Notes: a model not told the origin generated them from the letters alone. A stretch of DNA of 21,878 nucleotides from Defluviitaleaceae bacterium (GCA_009787945.1 WQSI01000017.1:1-21878); one strand, 5' to 3'. Positions 1-8,065 are shown, numbered from the stretch's first letter. Numbers and translations are program-made.

Positions 1-2
1 AA

Positions 3-68
3 ATTCTGGGCATTGTGCTGACTGTGGTATTCTTCATAAAGATGAAGAAACGCTATAATTACGCCTAA
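3..68 (+). CDS. C-terminal end of a membrane protein (partial)
   Basis: The first bases are open in one frame and give the last 21 residues of a protein that begins outside the window. They read as a hydrophobic helix (ILGIVLTVVFFI) followed by a basic tail (KMKKRYNYA) and a TAA stop. This is what the last membrane helix and positive-inside tail of a transporter look like. A MarR-type regulator starts 13 bases downstream on the same strand, and MarR regulators often sit beside drug-efflux transporters, so an efflux pump is a reasonable guess. Too little is present to name a family. Confidence 0.5.
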   Translation: MLGIVLTVVFFIKMKKRYNYA

Positions 69-81
69 GCGGGAGGTTTCT

Positions 82-540
82 ATGGACAGACGTTTGCAAA
101 AGATGGCAACAGAGCGGTTGCGGGAAGTTTGGCGGAAGTCAGAGGTTGCATACACACTTTACGCAAAATCCTTTGGTCTTAGTATTGTGTCTTTTTGGGT
201 GTTGGAATGTTTGGCAGAACCAGGTGCCGAATACACCCAAAAAGCCATTTGTGACAAGTTGCTGTTACCCAAACAGCTGATAAACAGCGTGATAAAGAGT
301 TTTTGGGAGCAGGGGTTGGTAGAAATGACCGAAGGGGCAGACAGGCGCAACAAAGTGGTTGTACTGACTTCCGTCGGTCGTCAGTATTGCAAAAAAGTGA
401 TAACCCCCATTCAAGATGCTGATTTCATTGTGTGGGAAGGCTTCACTGAGGACGAAATTCGCACATTTATTCAGCTAAGCGAGAAGCATGAAGCGGCTTT
501 CGGAAGCGTCGTTAAAGAAATTATCAATCGCTCAAACTAA
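82..540 (+). CDS. MarR-family transcriptional regulator
   Basis: A 152-residue protein of the usual MarR length, read as a winged-helix DNA-binding regulator in the cytoplasm. The middle shows the expected pattern: a helix-turn-helix (about residues 50-75, YTQKAICDKLLLPKQLINSV), then a wing with the typical DRR motif (ADRRNKVVVLTSVGRQY, about residues 85-102). N- and C-terminal helices would form the dimer interface. The start is supported by GGGAGG a few bases upstream. Position after a membrane-protein tail suggests it controls that transporter, possibly in one transcript; this is inference. The ligand and operator cannot be read from the sequence. A strong hairpin terminator follows at 589-625. 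Confidence 0.85.
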   Translation: MDRRLQKMATERLREVWRKSEVAYTLYAKSFGLSIVSFWVLECLAEPGAEYTQKAICDKLLLPKQLINSVIKSFWEQGLVEMTEGADRRNKVVVLTSVGRQYCKKVITPIQDADFIVWEGFTEDEIRTFIQLSEKHEAAFGSVVKEIINRSN

Positions 541-584
541 AAAACAACCCGCTGATAGTTTAGGGCGGCTGATGTGAGAAAATC
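541..584 (+). repeat. Post-stop conserved module, copy A
   Basis: Directly after the MarR stop codon lies a segment that recurs at 2001-2042 on the opposite strand. Shared parts are AAAACAACCCGC, a loop of about 10 unrelated bases, a closing GCGG, then GCTGATGT, one variable base, and AGAAAAT. The arms can form a short hairpin whose loop is not conserved. Each copy sits right after a stop codon and right before a strong terminator. Function unknown. Confidence 0.55.
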
Positions 585-588
585 ATAC

Positions 589-625
589 AAAAACAGGACA
601 CAAACATGATGTGTGTCCTGTTTTT
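589..625. terminator. Bidirectional intrinsic terminator
   Basis: A perfect 14-bp inverted repeat (589-602 with 612-625) has a 9-base loop. Runs of A on the left and T on the right make it a rho-independent terminator in both directions. It would end the MarR transcript and could also stop the - strand transcript from the gene at 841-1878. The remaining gene-free stretch up to 840 holds the structured element at 679-803 and nothing else I can support. Confidence 0.85.
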
Positions 626-678
626 CGGTTTTCGGGTGTATTTTTGGTTTCGGTATTTTCAGTCCATGCGGGGGCGTA

Positions 679-803
679 GCAGACAGCATTTGTGCTGGCT
701 TAACAAAAATCCAAACAGGATTTTAGGGTTGGGGGCTATACCACCAACAAGCAGCTTGTGGATTTGCCCAATGGCAAGCCACAAGCTGCTTGTCGCAGTC
801 TGC
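679..803. other. Cloverleaf-like structured element of unknown function
   Basis: A closing stem GCAGAC (679-684) / GTCTGC (798-803) encloses three hairpins in a row. The first is CAGCA-TTTG-TGCTG (684-697). The second is AAAATCC/GGATTTT (706-712 with 718-724). The third is a perfect 15-bp stem (747-761 with 779-793) topped by TTGCC/GGCAA (764-768 with 773-777). No convincing gene overlaps it. It could be a structured RNA, a non-autonomous mobile element or a relic of one. The strand cannot be decided because both strands fold equally. Confidence 0.45.
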
Positions 804-840
804 AGTCACTTCAATTTTGATACTTGACATCTCGTTCTGA

Positions 841-1878
841 TTATTCCATGAATAAACTGCGATACCTTTCTAATGTTTCTGCCACTTCATCCCAAATCGT
901 AACATTAATTCCGTTTTCAATAAATGTTTTGCCATGAGAATTACCCTTATCTGATTTCATTGAATTAAAGTTTCCTTTAAAATCCCTGACATATACATCT
1001 GGGTGCATCTCCTCGTTTTGGCAACGTCCTTCAAGTGCTTGGCGTGTCACCTTTTCTGCTTCGTGCAATAATTGAAAATATGCCCTTATGATTTTATGAT
1101 TATTTTGAGATTTATTAGCCGCCCATCTTGGTATTTTATCATTTGCTATACCATGCCTATTCGTTGTATCTGTTTTTGTTCTTGTTCTTGCTCTTTGAAT
1201 GTTATCTGGTTTATGTATTGGCGCATTTTTTTGTAAAGCGGAAGGATTGAACATTTGATACATTTGAATACTGCGTAAAAACAGCTCTGATGTATCAGCT
1301 ATTTTTGTTCCTTTTTCTACAATAGGCTGCATAATATCAGAAAAAAAGGCATCATTGCAATATAATAATACAGTAATTTCTAAGCCAAATTGTTTTATTA
1401 GGCTTGTTAGTTCTTCGAACATGGGCACTAATTCTTTTTCGATGGCAGGATTAATTTTGGGCGAAGCAAAAATAACTTCGCCGCTTGCCATATTAAAGCA
1501 GCCGTAAAGACACAAAACTGTTCGTATACATTTAAGGATAATTTTGCTTAATGTTTTTTCTTTATCTCCATAATTGATTCCCGCACTATGATAAGCTATA
1601 TCGACAGCATATATGCTTTGCGCTGTTTCTGAGTATGCAATGCCAACAGCATCAATTTCGGCTTGCCTTAGCACCTGCTCTAGCGAGCATCCCTTGAAAA
1701 TATCGTATCCATATTTAACTCTATAATAGTCGTCGAATTTCCCCATGAGTATTTGTAGGTCATCATAATTATCAAGACTCCAAAATGGTGATGTTTTCCA
1801 ATTTAATTGTGTGATTTGACACAATTTCTCGTGTCTAAGCCACGAATATATCAAAGATTCACCTGTCTCGATTTTCAT
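841..1878 (-). CDS. Conserved hypothetical protein, 345 aa, AT-rich
   Basis: A 345-residue soluble protein with no signal peptide or membrane segment. The N-terminal 200 residues (starting KIETGESLIYSWLRHEKLC) look like a globular domain, with a conserved-looking stretch IYAVDIAYHSAGINYG at about residues 88-103. Residues 215-260 are basic and polar and look like a linker. The C-terminus is another helical segment. I believe similar proteins occur widely in anaerobic bacteria as hypotheticals, but I cannot name a family or function. A good ribosome site (GGGAGG, 5 bases before ATG) and a near-consensus promoter support expression. The DNA is much more AT-rich than its neighbours (19 and 16 G+C per 60 bases in lines 1081 and 1321), which suggests recent acquisition. 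It stands alone between terminators. Confidence 0.75.
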   Translation of the reverse strand: MKIETGESLIYSWLRHEKLCQITQLNWKTSPFWSLDNYDDLQILMGKFDDYYRVKYGYDIFKGCSLEQVLRQAEIDAVGIAYSETAQSIYAVDIAYHSAGINYGDKEKTLSKIILKCIRTVLCLYGCFNMASGEVIFASPKINPAIEKELVPMFEELTSLIKQFGLEITVLLYCNDAFFSDIMQPIVEKGTKIADTSELFLRSIQMYQMFNPSALQKNAPIHKPDNIQRARTRTKTDTTNRHGIANDKIPRWAANKSQNNHKIIRAYFQLLHEAEKVTRQALEGRCQNEEMHPDVYVRDFKGNFNSMKSDKGNSHGKTFIENGINVTIWDEVAETLERYRSLFME

Positions 1879-1906
1879 ATGTGCCTCCCGAAGCTGTATT
1901 TGTATT

Positions 1907-1936
1907 ATTATAGCATACCTAAAAATGTATTGTCAA
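1907..1936 (-). promoter_or_regulatory. Sigma-A type promoter for the 841-1878 gene
   Basis: Read on the - strand: TTGACA (1936-1931), an 18-base spacer, then TATAAT (1912-1907) with an extended -10 (TGC directly before). Both boxes match consensus exactly. It lies about 30 bases before the start codon. Confidence 0.8.
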
Positions 1937-1952
1937 TTTTAAGATACAAAAA

Positions 1953-1996
1953 ACAAGAGCGAATGGTGTAATTTACACTACGCCACTTGCTCTTGT
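1953..1996 (-). terminator. Intrinsic terminator of the formate dehydrogenase operon
   Basis: On the - strand the arms ACAAGAGC (1996-1989) and GCTCTTGT (1960-1953) enclose an inner palindrome around GTGTAAATTACAC, and a run of T follows. It lies about 60 bases beyond the last gene of the operon and just upstream of the next promoter, so it separates the two transcription units. Confidence 0.8.
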
Positions 1997-2000
1997 GAAT

Positions 2001-2042
2001 ATTTTCTTACATCAGCCCCGCATTGTATTGGCGGGTTGTTTT
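2001..2042 (-). repeat. Post-stop conserved module, copy B
   Basis: Second copy of the module at 541-584, on the - strand right after the stop of the membrane-protein gene ending at 2058. Read on that strand it has AAAACAACCCGC, a different 9-base loop, GCGGG, then GCTGATGTAAGAAAAT. CCCGC/GCGGG forms a clean 5-bp stem. The operon terminator follows within a few bases. Confidence 0.55.
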
Positions 2043-2057
2043 TGGTTGTTTTTAGTT

Positions 2058-3515
2058 TTAGGATGGGTCGGGATAAACCTTCTCCATACCGTATCTGCCT
2101 TTTTTGTCCAAAGCGCGGATAAGTGGTATCATAATCAAACACACAAATCCTGCCGCAAGCCCGTTGTTGTAAAGTTGCTGACCCCAGTGGAAGTTGGCGA
2201 TGGTTGCTGCCAACACGAAATGGAGCATACCGATTGGGATTGCCCATTTCCAGCCGAAAAAGCGTGCCATAGGCGACAAGCACATACCCCAAAGGGCAGA
2301 GGTCCAGATAACAGGTTGTGTGCGCAAATATTCCAATAAATTGTAATGCGCCCATTGCTCGTGACCTGGAAGAATAAAGTAGCGAAGCATTCCCGCAATC
2401 AAAACACCCAAGCCGATGGCGGCGGCGTTTGCAACAGCTTTACCAAATCCGCCCCAACCAACAACAGTGATGACTGCCGCAAGGATTGGGCCATTGATGT
2501 TGATGCCAAGAGGTAAGGTGACGGCCAAAATCATCACGCCTAAAAGCCCCATGGCAAGATAGGTTTTGCCGTGACCATATTTTGCAAGGAAATTGTTTAT
2601 AAATTTTGAGTCCCCAGCCTTTAAATACAAACATTCTTTTATGTCGCTGGCTTTCGCGCCGCTTAGCACGCCCATAACGATAAAGAACAGGGACAAAAAG
2701 ATTATATACCCGTAAATTTCAATGTTGTAAGCACCAGGAAGGCTCAATTGGCGATAGTTGCCATAAATGTCTACAACTTGCCCGCCAAGACCTCTGGCAG
2801 GGGCAGAATTAACAAAGTTTTCGATGCCAAAAGCCCCATAAATGGCGGTTAAGGCGATTGCAAACAAACCTGCACCCCATCCGATATTGTAAAGGTTAAG
2901 ACCTTCGTGGCTTTTGCGGATAAACACCGCCATGGCGTTAATGAAAAAGCCAATAGCAAGACCAAAGACCACACCAATAACCACGCCAAGCCACTGTCCC
3001 GCAACATCAGTAAACTGCGGTATAAAGGCAGGTTGAGTGACAACGGGGGCAAGACATGTAGCGAAGCCCGCCATGGTAATGTGGTTTTTGTAGGTATCAC
3101 GCAAATTGCCGCCCTTACCCTTCATAAAGGCAGAGTACAACAGCGCACCAAGCAAAATCGGTAAAATGTTTAAAATGTTTTTACCCATGAAGCTAAAACC
3201 AACGACTATGCCAAGAACGGCCATTTGAGGGCCGCTGATTGGCAATTTGGCAAATTTAAATCCGCCTAGAATAATGAAGCCCACAAGCCCTGCGTTTACA
3301 AAAGACGGACCGATGCCACCCATGGCAATGTGGTCCAGGGGTAAAATTGCAGGGTTGTTGATGATGCTCCACAAGCCATAAGTCCACAGGGCGTCAAAAA
3401 AGCTGACACCATCTAAGCTTATTGCGGTTAACACCAAACCGTATGCAACGTGTATGGCAGACAAAAGCGCCCACACCATTGCGGGGGAAACTGGTTTTTT
3501 TGCAGTTTCAGACAT
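2058..3515 (-). CDS. Polytopic membrane protein, DUF1576-like
   Basis: A 485-residue, very hydrophobic protein with roughly ten or more predicted membrane helices and no signal peptide. Glycine-rich helix segments recur in both halves (for example GGIGPSFVNAGLVGFIILGG near residues 66-85, and PILAAVITVVGWGGFGKAV in the second half), consistent with an internal duplication. I match it from memory to the DUF1576 family of Firmicute membrane proteins, whose function is not established. It is the last gene of the formate dehydrogenase operon: only 19 bases separate it from fdhD, with AAGGAGG before ATG. That position suggests a job linked to formate, molybdenum, selenium or sulfur supply, for instance transport, but this is inference. 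It does not resemble the FocA/FdhC formate channel family in size or motifs. Confidence 0.7.
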   Translation of the reverse strand: MSETAKKPVSPAMVWALLSAIHVAYGLVLTAISLDGVSFFDALWTYGLWSIINNPAILPLDHIAMGGIGPSFVNAGLVGFIILGGFKFAKLPISGPQMAVLGIVVGFSFMGKNILNILPILLGALLYSAFMKGKGGNLRDTYKNHITMAGFATCLAPVVTQPAFIPQFTDVAGQWLGVVIGVVFGLAIGFFINAMAVFIRKSHEGLNLYNIGWGAGLFAIALTAIYGAFGIENFVNSAPARGLGGQVVDIYGNYRQLSLPGAYNIEIYGYIIFLSLFFIVMGVLSGAKASDIKECLYLKAGDSKFINNFLAKYGHGKTYLAMGLLGVMILAVTLPLGININGPILAAVITVVGWGGFGKAVANAAAIGLGVLIAGMLRYFILPGHEQWAHYNLLEYLRTQPVIWTSALWGMCLSPMARFFGWKWAIPIGMLHFVLAATIANFHWGQQLYNNGLAAGFVCLIMIPLIRALDKKGRYGMEKVYPDPS

Positions 3516-3534
3516 TTCAATTCCTCCTTAAAAA

Positions 3535-4299
3535 TTATGTAATTCTTGAATTTCCAGAATATACGTTAAAACGACGACCCCGAGCAAAGCCGACTAGGGT
3601 CATACCCACCTTTTCGGCAATGGCAACGGACATAGATGTTGGAGCAGATTGGCTTATCATAACAGGTATGCCTAAGCGGGTAGTTTTCAGAGCGATTTCA
3701 GAAGATACCCTGCCGCTAATCAACAAAGCTCCCTCGCTGATTGGCAAATCGCGCATTAGCGCAGTGCCTACAACCTTATCAACAGCGTTGTGCCTGCCTA
3801 TGTCCTCAAAAAAGATGTTTTCACCGTTTTTGAAAAGCAAAGCGGCACTGTGCACAGCACCAGTTTCCTTGAAAATAGGGGATTGCCCAGAAAATGTTGC
3901 CATCATAGACACAATTTCTTCGTAGCTGTAAGTTAAATCCCCAGACAAAGGCTGAAGATTAGCTTCATTTAGAAACGCCATATTAACGCTTCCGTTGGCG
4001 CATCCAGACACCAACACTCGGTTTTCATTTTTATTGTACACCACAGGTTCGTGAGTAAAAACGAAAATGTTTCCTGTGCAAGTGGCATCAATATTTGAAA
4101 TGTCGGCGTAGGACTTTATCAATCCTTCAGAGAACATAAAGCCCACCGCCAGCTCCTCAAAATGTTGAGGCAAGCACATCATGGACAGGTACAGCTCCCC
4201 ATTTATCATTAAATTGGCGCGAAGCTCCCTAATTACGGGGTCCTCCGCTTGTCTGCTGCCCTCTTGGTCATATCTGGTTATGATGGTTTTATCAATCAC
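3535..4299 (-). CDS. fdhD: Formate dehydrogenase accessory sulfurtransferase FdhD
   Basis: FdhD passes sulfur from a cysteine desulfurase to the molybdenum cofactor of formate dehydrogenase; without it the enzyme is inactive. The family is recognised by FVFTHEPV.. and SGCANGS around residue 95, then FFEDIGRHNAVDKVVG and LLISGRVSSEIALKT, which form the conserved C-terminal core. Only one cysteine is present in the loop where E. coli FdhD has a CxxC pair. A GTG start is chosen because GGAGG lies 8 bases before it; this gives 254 residues. An upstream ATG at 4335 would add 12 residues but has no ribosome site. The start overlaps the end of mobA by 8 bases, so translation is probably coupled. Cytoplasmic. 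Confidence 0.93.
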   Translation of the reverse strand: MIDKTIITRYDQEGSRQAEDPVIRELRANLMINGELYLSMMCLPQHFEELAVGFMFSEGLIKSYADISNIDATCTGNIFVFTHEPVVYNKNENRVLVSGCANGSVNMAFLNEANLQPLSGDLTYSYEEIVSMMATFSGQSPIFKETGAVHSAALLFKNGENIFFEDIGRHNAVDKVVGTALMRDLPISEGALLISGRVSSEIALKTTRLGIPVMISQSAPTSMSVAIAEKVGMTLVGFARGRRFNVYSGNSRIT

Positions 4300-4900
4300 A
4301 ATTGTAACCTCCAATCTTATCCAAATCTTCCGCATAATTTAGGTTTGTGAACATGGTTAAATCCGCATCAAAGCTGCGGCTTATCCCTTCATCCAGACGC
4401 ATAGCGTCAAGACCTTTTAAAATTTTGTTTACAGCAAAATTACCCGCATCTATCTGCTTTTCTATATAGCCCAAAGCGTTTATGGAGTAAAATGCGTGGG
4501 TGGCTTCCAAATAACCATCGGTTTCGGGAGCGAAGGCAAGGGGAGGGGGGTCTGCCGCTTCTAAGACCTGCATCATATGGCGGATTAACTCCAAATTTAG
4601 CAGGGGCATGTCCACCGCAACCACAAAAACATATTGTGACCCACAAGACCTTAGTGCCGAATGAACAGCGGCAACAGGACCAATCCCGTCATTGTGAATG
4701 TCCGTTATGATTGGCAAGCCGAATTTTTCAAATTTACCAGAGCCATTAGCGCACAAGGAAACACGGTCGAATATGCGACCTAATTTGTCCGACATTATAT
4801 TTATAACATATTCGCCATCAATTTTCAAGAGGGATTTGTCAAATCCCATACGGGAACTTTTTCCGCCACACAAAATTACAGCATCTCCGAACATTTTCAT
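4292..4900 (-). CDS. mobA: Molybdenum cofactor guanylyltransferase MobA
   Basis: MobA transfers GMP from GTP to Mo-molybdopterin, giving the guanine dinucleotide cofactor used by formate dehydrogenases of the DMSO-reductase family. At 202 residues it has the usual length. The nucleotide-binding signature LCGGKSSRMGFDKSLL lies at residues 10-25, and the metal-binding aspartate is in VAVDMPLL (D97). The motif DIHNDGIGPVAAVHSAL (67-83) matches the family's xGPLxGI loop. The ATG overlaps the preceding stop in an ATGA junction and there is no separate ribosome site, so translation is coupled. It is followed by fdhD, which acts on the same cofactor. Cytoplasmic. Confidence 0.92.
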   Translation of the reverse strand: MKMFGDAVILCGGKSSRMGFDKSLLKIDGEYVINIMSDKLGRIFDRVSLCANGSGKFEKFGLPIITDIHNDGIGPVAAVHSALRSCGSQYVFVVAVDMPLLNLELIRHMMQVLEAADPPPLAFAPETDGYLEATHAFYSINALGYIEKQIDAGNFAVNKILKGLDAMRLDEGISRSFDADLTMFTNLNYAEDLDKIGGYNCD

Positions 4901-5382
4901 GGCGTTATCACTGGCTTTACAGCTGTTTCAAATTTTTCAAATTCTTTCTTAGAAAGTTTCATGGCGTATGCATTGCCGTCTTTAGCGTGGACAGTTGTCA
5001 TAATTTTGCCCTTAAACGCGCCAGCCACCTCTTCGCTAATTGACTTAATATCCTCTACAGGCAACCACGCCATATTGGCATTTGTTTTGGCGGCGTTTAT
5101 CGCCCCCTCAATTGCCCCGCCGATGATGCCACCAACCAAAAAGCCTGTGCTGCCCACCTTTTCACCTCGGAAGATTAGGCGTTTGTTGGTTAAGGTCACA
5201 ATTACCACGTCACCTTTAATGCCGCCAGCTTGTTTTGACACGCTAATCTCATATTTGATTGTTTCTTCCGCAGGTCTTAGAAAATTCGCACTACAAACGG
5301 GGCAGGCATCGGGTGCTGCGACTTCCTTTGATAATTTGCCGCCATTACGACAGATATGACATTCCCATTTATGCTTTGCCAC
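4897..5382 (-). CDS. Zinc-ribbon protein with PH/GRAM-like domain
   Basis: A 161-residue protein of unknown function. Residues 8-30 form a zinc ribbon with two CxxC knuckles (C8/C11 and C27/C30). The rest looks like a small beta-rich PH- or GRAM-like domain (KYEISVSKQ..VIVTLTNKRLIF, then PVEDIKSISEE). A glycine/alanine-rich hydrophobic stretch (FLVGGIIGGAIEGAINAA, about residues 84-101) may touch the membrane. The GTG start is preferred because GAGGAGG lies 8 bases before it and the zinc ribbon begins right after; an upstream ATG at 5472 would add 30 residues lying over a hairpin. It is 121 bases behind fdhF and overlaps mobA by 4 bases, so it belongs to the formate dehydrogenase operon, but its role there is not known. 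Confidence 0.8.
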   Translation of the reverse strand: MAKHKWECHICRNGGKLSKEVAAPDACPVCSANFLRPAEETIKYEISVSKQAGGIKGDVVIVTLTNKRLIFRGEKVGSTGFLVGGIIGGAIEGAINAAKTNANMAWLPVEDIKSISEEVAGAFKGKIMTTVHAKDGNAYAMKLSKKEFEKFETAVKPVITP

Positions 5383-5434
5383 GGATGGCACCTCCTCATG
5401 TAGATTATTTAACAATCTTCTTAATAAAGTGAAA

Positions 5435-5466
5435 GCCCACCCCCGTAAGAGAAACGAGGGAAGGGC
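5435..5466 (-). terminator. Possible partial terminator after fdhF
   Basis: On the - strand, GCCC-TT-CCCTCGT pairs with ACGGGGG-T-GGGC around a 7-base loop, followed by a broken T run (TTTCACTTT). It lies between fdhF and the next gene of the operon. A leaky terminator would lower expression of the accessory genes relative to the enzyme. Confidence 0.45.
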
Positions 5467-5503
5467 ATCCACCTGCTATATAAAATCAATAGGAGAAACT
5501 AAT

Positions 5504-8065
5504 TTAGACGATTTGACCGTCTTTATACTTACCAACGCGAGGCCTAGCATCTGCAGAGGATTTTTCAACTCTAACAGTTGCAACTTTCAACTCTGGCTCT
5601 GCGCCAATTGGGTCAAGTTTCGGGTTGGTTAGGTTGTTAATATAAACATCATGGAAATGGAATGGAGAGAAGATAACATTTTCCTTAATGTCTGGAGTAA
5701 CAACAACTTTGGCAACAGCAACATCACGACGACCAGTGATTTTCACATAGTCACCATCAACAACGCCCCACTGAGCCGCATTTTTGTCGTTAATTTCAAC
5801 AAAACCTTCGGACTCGGTTGCGAGAATGTTGCTGGACTTGTCTGTCATTTGCATTGCATGCCAGTGGTACAAAGTACGCCCTGTGGTTAAGATTATTGGG
5901 TACTCGTCACATGGCAACTCGTCTGCTGGAGTGAAGCCAAATCCACGAAGTACGCCTTTTCCGCGAGGGAAGCCAGCAGCGTGCAAGAAGCGCGTGCCGC
6001 CTGGGTTTTTCGCAAGACCGTCAACACCGCCAGTTGGCCAGTGGATACCGTTTTGCTCTTCAATATTCTCGTGAGTAAGACCAGCGTATTGTGCCATAGC
6101 ATCGCCAATTTCAGCAAGAATTTCTTTTGAGGTAGAATGTTGGTCGGTGTGGTCGGTAACTTTTTGTTCGTAACCAAGACGCTTCATCAACTCAATCATA
6201 ATTTCCATGTCAGACTTAGCTTCGCCTGGTGCTACTAAAGCTGGGCGAGCAAGGTGAACACGACGCTCGGTATTAGAGTATGTTCCCCATTTTTCATGGA
6301 TTGCATACGCAGGAAGAACAACGTCAGCAAGCTCGGCAGTTTCGGTCATAAAGATGTCTTGAACCACCATAAAATCAAGCTCTGCAAGATGCTTTTTAAC
6401 CGAAATGGTGTCAGCGGCGGCATGGGCTGGGTTAGAGCCGATGCAATAGATTACCTTCATGCCCTTATCGGTCAATGGAGTGGTTAGATAAGTTCCTTTG
6501 TTGCCTGTTAGGGCACAAACTTGCTCATCAAGCTCTTTTTGGTTCATGCACATATGGGTAAGAGCAAGCCCTTGACCATATGGCGGACGCACGCCCCAAA
6601 CCTTCTCAAAATGGTCAGCATCTGGGTCTTTATCTGGGTCGTAACCTTCACCTTTCTTCAAAGGATAGTCAGCTACGAATTTGTAACCTGGATAGAATAG
6701 TGAAAGGCAAGCAGTGTCGCAAGAGCCTTGTACATTGTTTTGACCACGAAGCGGGTTAGCGCCTGTGCTTTCTTTACCAATCATTCCGCAAATTGCAACA
6801 AGGTTAGCGATGTGCTGAACAACCTCAACAGCGTTAGCGTGTTGAGCAGTACCCATACCCCAAATAATGGAGGATTTTGGTCCTTTTGCATACATTTCAG
6901 CGGCTTTTTTAAGGTCATCAGCAGAAACACCAGCAATTTTCGCCATGGCTTCTACACTGTTAGCTGGGTCGGCAGCTTGCTTTTTAAGCTCGTCCCATCC
7001 AACGGACAAGAATTCAGTTCCTTCAATGTCACAACGCTCTTGGATGAACTTCTCATCATACAGCTCGTTTAAGATGATGTGAGAAAGCATACCTTGAATG
7101 ATTGCGCCATTAGTACCAGAGTAGTTAGCAAGGTGAACATCAGCCATATCAGCTAAATCAATGGTTCTTGGGTCAGAAACGATAAGCTTTGCACCTTTAA
7201 GTTTAGCTTGCTTAATGTAGTTAGCAGCAATTGGTTGCGCCACAGATGGGTTAGAACCAATTACAAAAATTACATCATTGTTAAGTATTTCTAGCATAGA
7301 GTTTGACATTGCGCCAGAGCCATAGGACAACACGAGTCCAAATACAGACGTGGCATGTCAGAGACGGGCGCAGATGTCCACATTGTTATTTTTGAAAATA
7401 ACACGGGCAAACTTTTGCGCAAGATAGTTGTCCTCGTTGGAGATTTTAGCAGAGGACAAAACGCCGATGTTTTCGGTTTGCCCTTTGTAAACCTGACGCT
7501 CTCCGCAAGACTCTTTGATGGTGTATTTATCAATAGCTTCTTTGAATTTCTTGGCTACCAAATCATAAGCCTCATCCCAGCTGGCTTCGCGCCATTGAGG
7601 GGCTTCGGTTTTGGCGTTAGTACGGATAAGAGGCTTTTGCAAGCGGGAAGGATGGCTTGGATAGTGATAAGCATACTTACCCTTTACGCAAAGCATACCG
7701 CTGTTAGTGGCTTTCTTAACAGGCTTTACGTTAACAATTCTGTTATCCTTTACTTGATAAATTAACTGACATCCAACGCCGCAGAATGGGCAGGTGCTTT
7801 GGGTGTTAGTTACTTCACTTTCCTCATAAGGAATATCTGACTTGGACTTCAACGCGTCAACTGGACATGCAGATACGCAGTTACCGCAGTTTACGCATTT
7901 ATCAGGGTCATAGATGAACTTTTTGTCCTTCTTGTCGCCATCAAATAATAGCGCGTTACATACTTGCTGAGTCGTTGTCACTTTCACGCAAAGACCGCAA
8001 GCAATACATTTGTCAACATCCAGATAAAAAAACGGGGTGTCAACAACAATGTTTGGATTTGCCAT
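5504..8065 (-). CDS. fdhF: Selenocysteine formate dehydrogenase, catalytic subunit
   Basis: Oxidises formate to CO2 (or the reverse) at a molybdenum bis-guanine-dinucleotide site. Residues 20-67 hold two ferredoxin-type clusters (C20-x2-C-x2-C-x9-C36 and CVNCGNCVSACP at 57-68). The molybdopterin part follows: CPFCGVGC (92-99) and LCVKGKY near 127 bind the catalytic 4Fe-4S cluster. An in-frame TGA at 7360-7358 is codon 236. The sequence around it, NNVDICARL-U-HATSVFGL, aligns with NVDCCARV-U-HGPSVAGL of E. coli FdhF as I recall it, so TGA encodes selenocysteine, not a stop. The whole protein is 853 residues. The start has GGAGG. No membrane or NAD-binding partner is encoded nearby, so the electron acceptor is unknown. 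Automatic annotation will probably split it into two genes. Cytoplasmic. Confidence 0.94.
7326..7359 (-). promoter_or_regulatory. Bacterial SECIS hairpin in fdhF
   Basis: Starting inside the UGA codon, the mRNA can fold as GACA-(UGC)-CAC-GUC, loop UGUAUUUG, GAC-(UC)-GUG-(U)-UGUC. A hairpin immediately 3' of UGA with a small exposed loop about 17 bases downstream is the arrangement that SelB reads in bacterial selenoprotein mRNAs. The pairing also keeps the protein sequence of the active-site loop. Confidence 0.75.

Noticed and set aside
541..584. Hammerhead ribozyme, because CTGATG is followed by GAAAA
   Set aside because: There is no stem II between the two core segments, no cleavage triplet before stem I and no closing stem III.
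606..827. Possible 73-residue protein on the + strand
   Set aside because: It starts inside the terminator loop, crosses the whole hairpin cluster, has no ribosome site and no protein-like composition.
2058..3515. FocA/FdhC-type formate channel
   Set aside because: The protein is nearly twice the length and lacks the six-helix repeat motifs of that family.
5504..8065. fdhF broken by a nonsense mutation, or two separate genes
   Set aside because: The TGA is exactly at the selenocysteine position, the frame is unchanged on both sides, and a SECIS-like hairpin follows.
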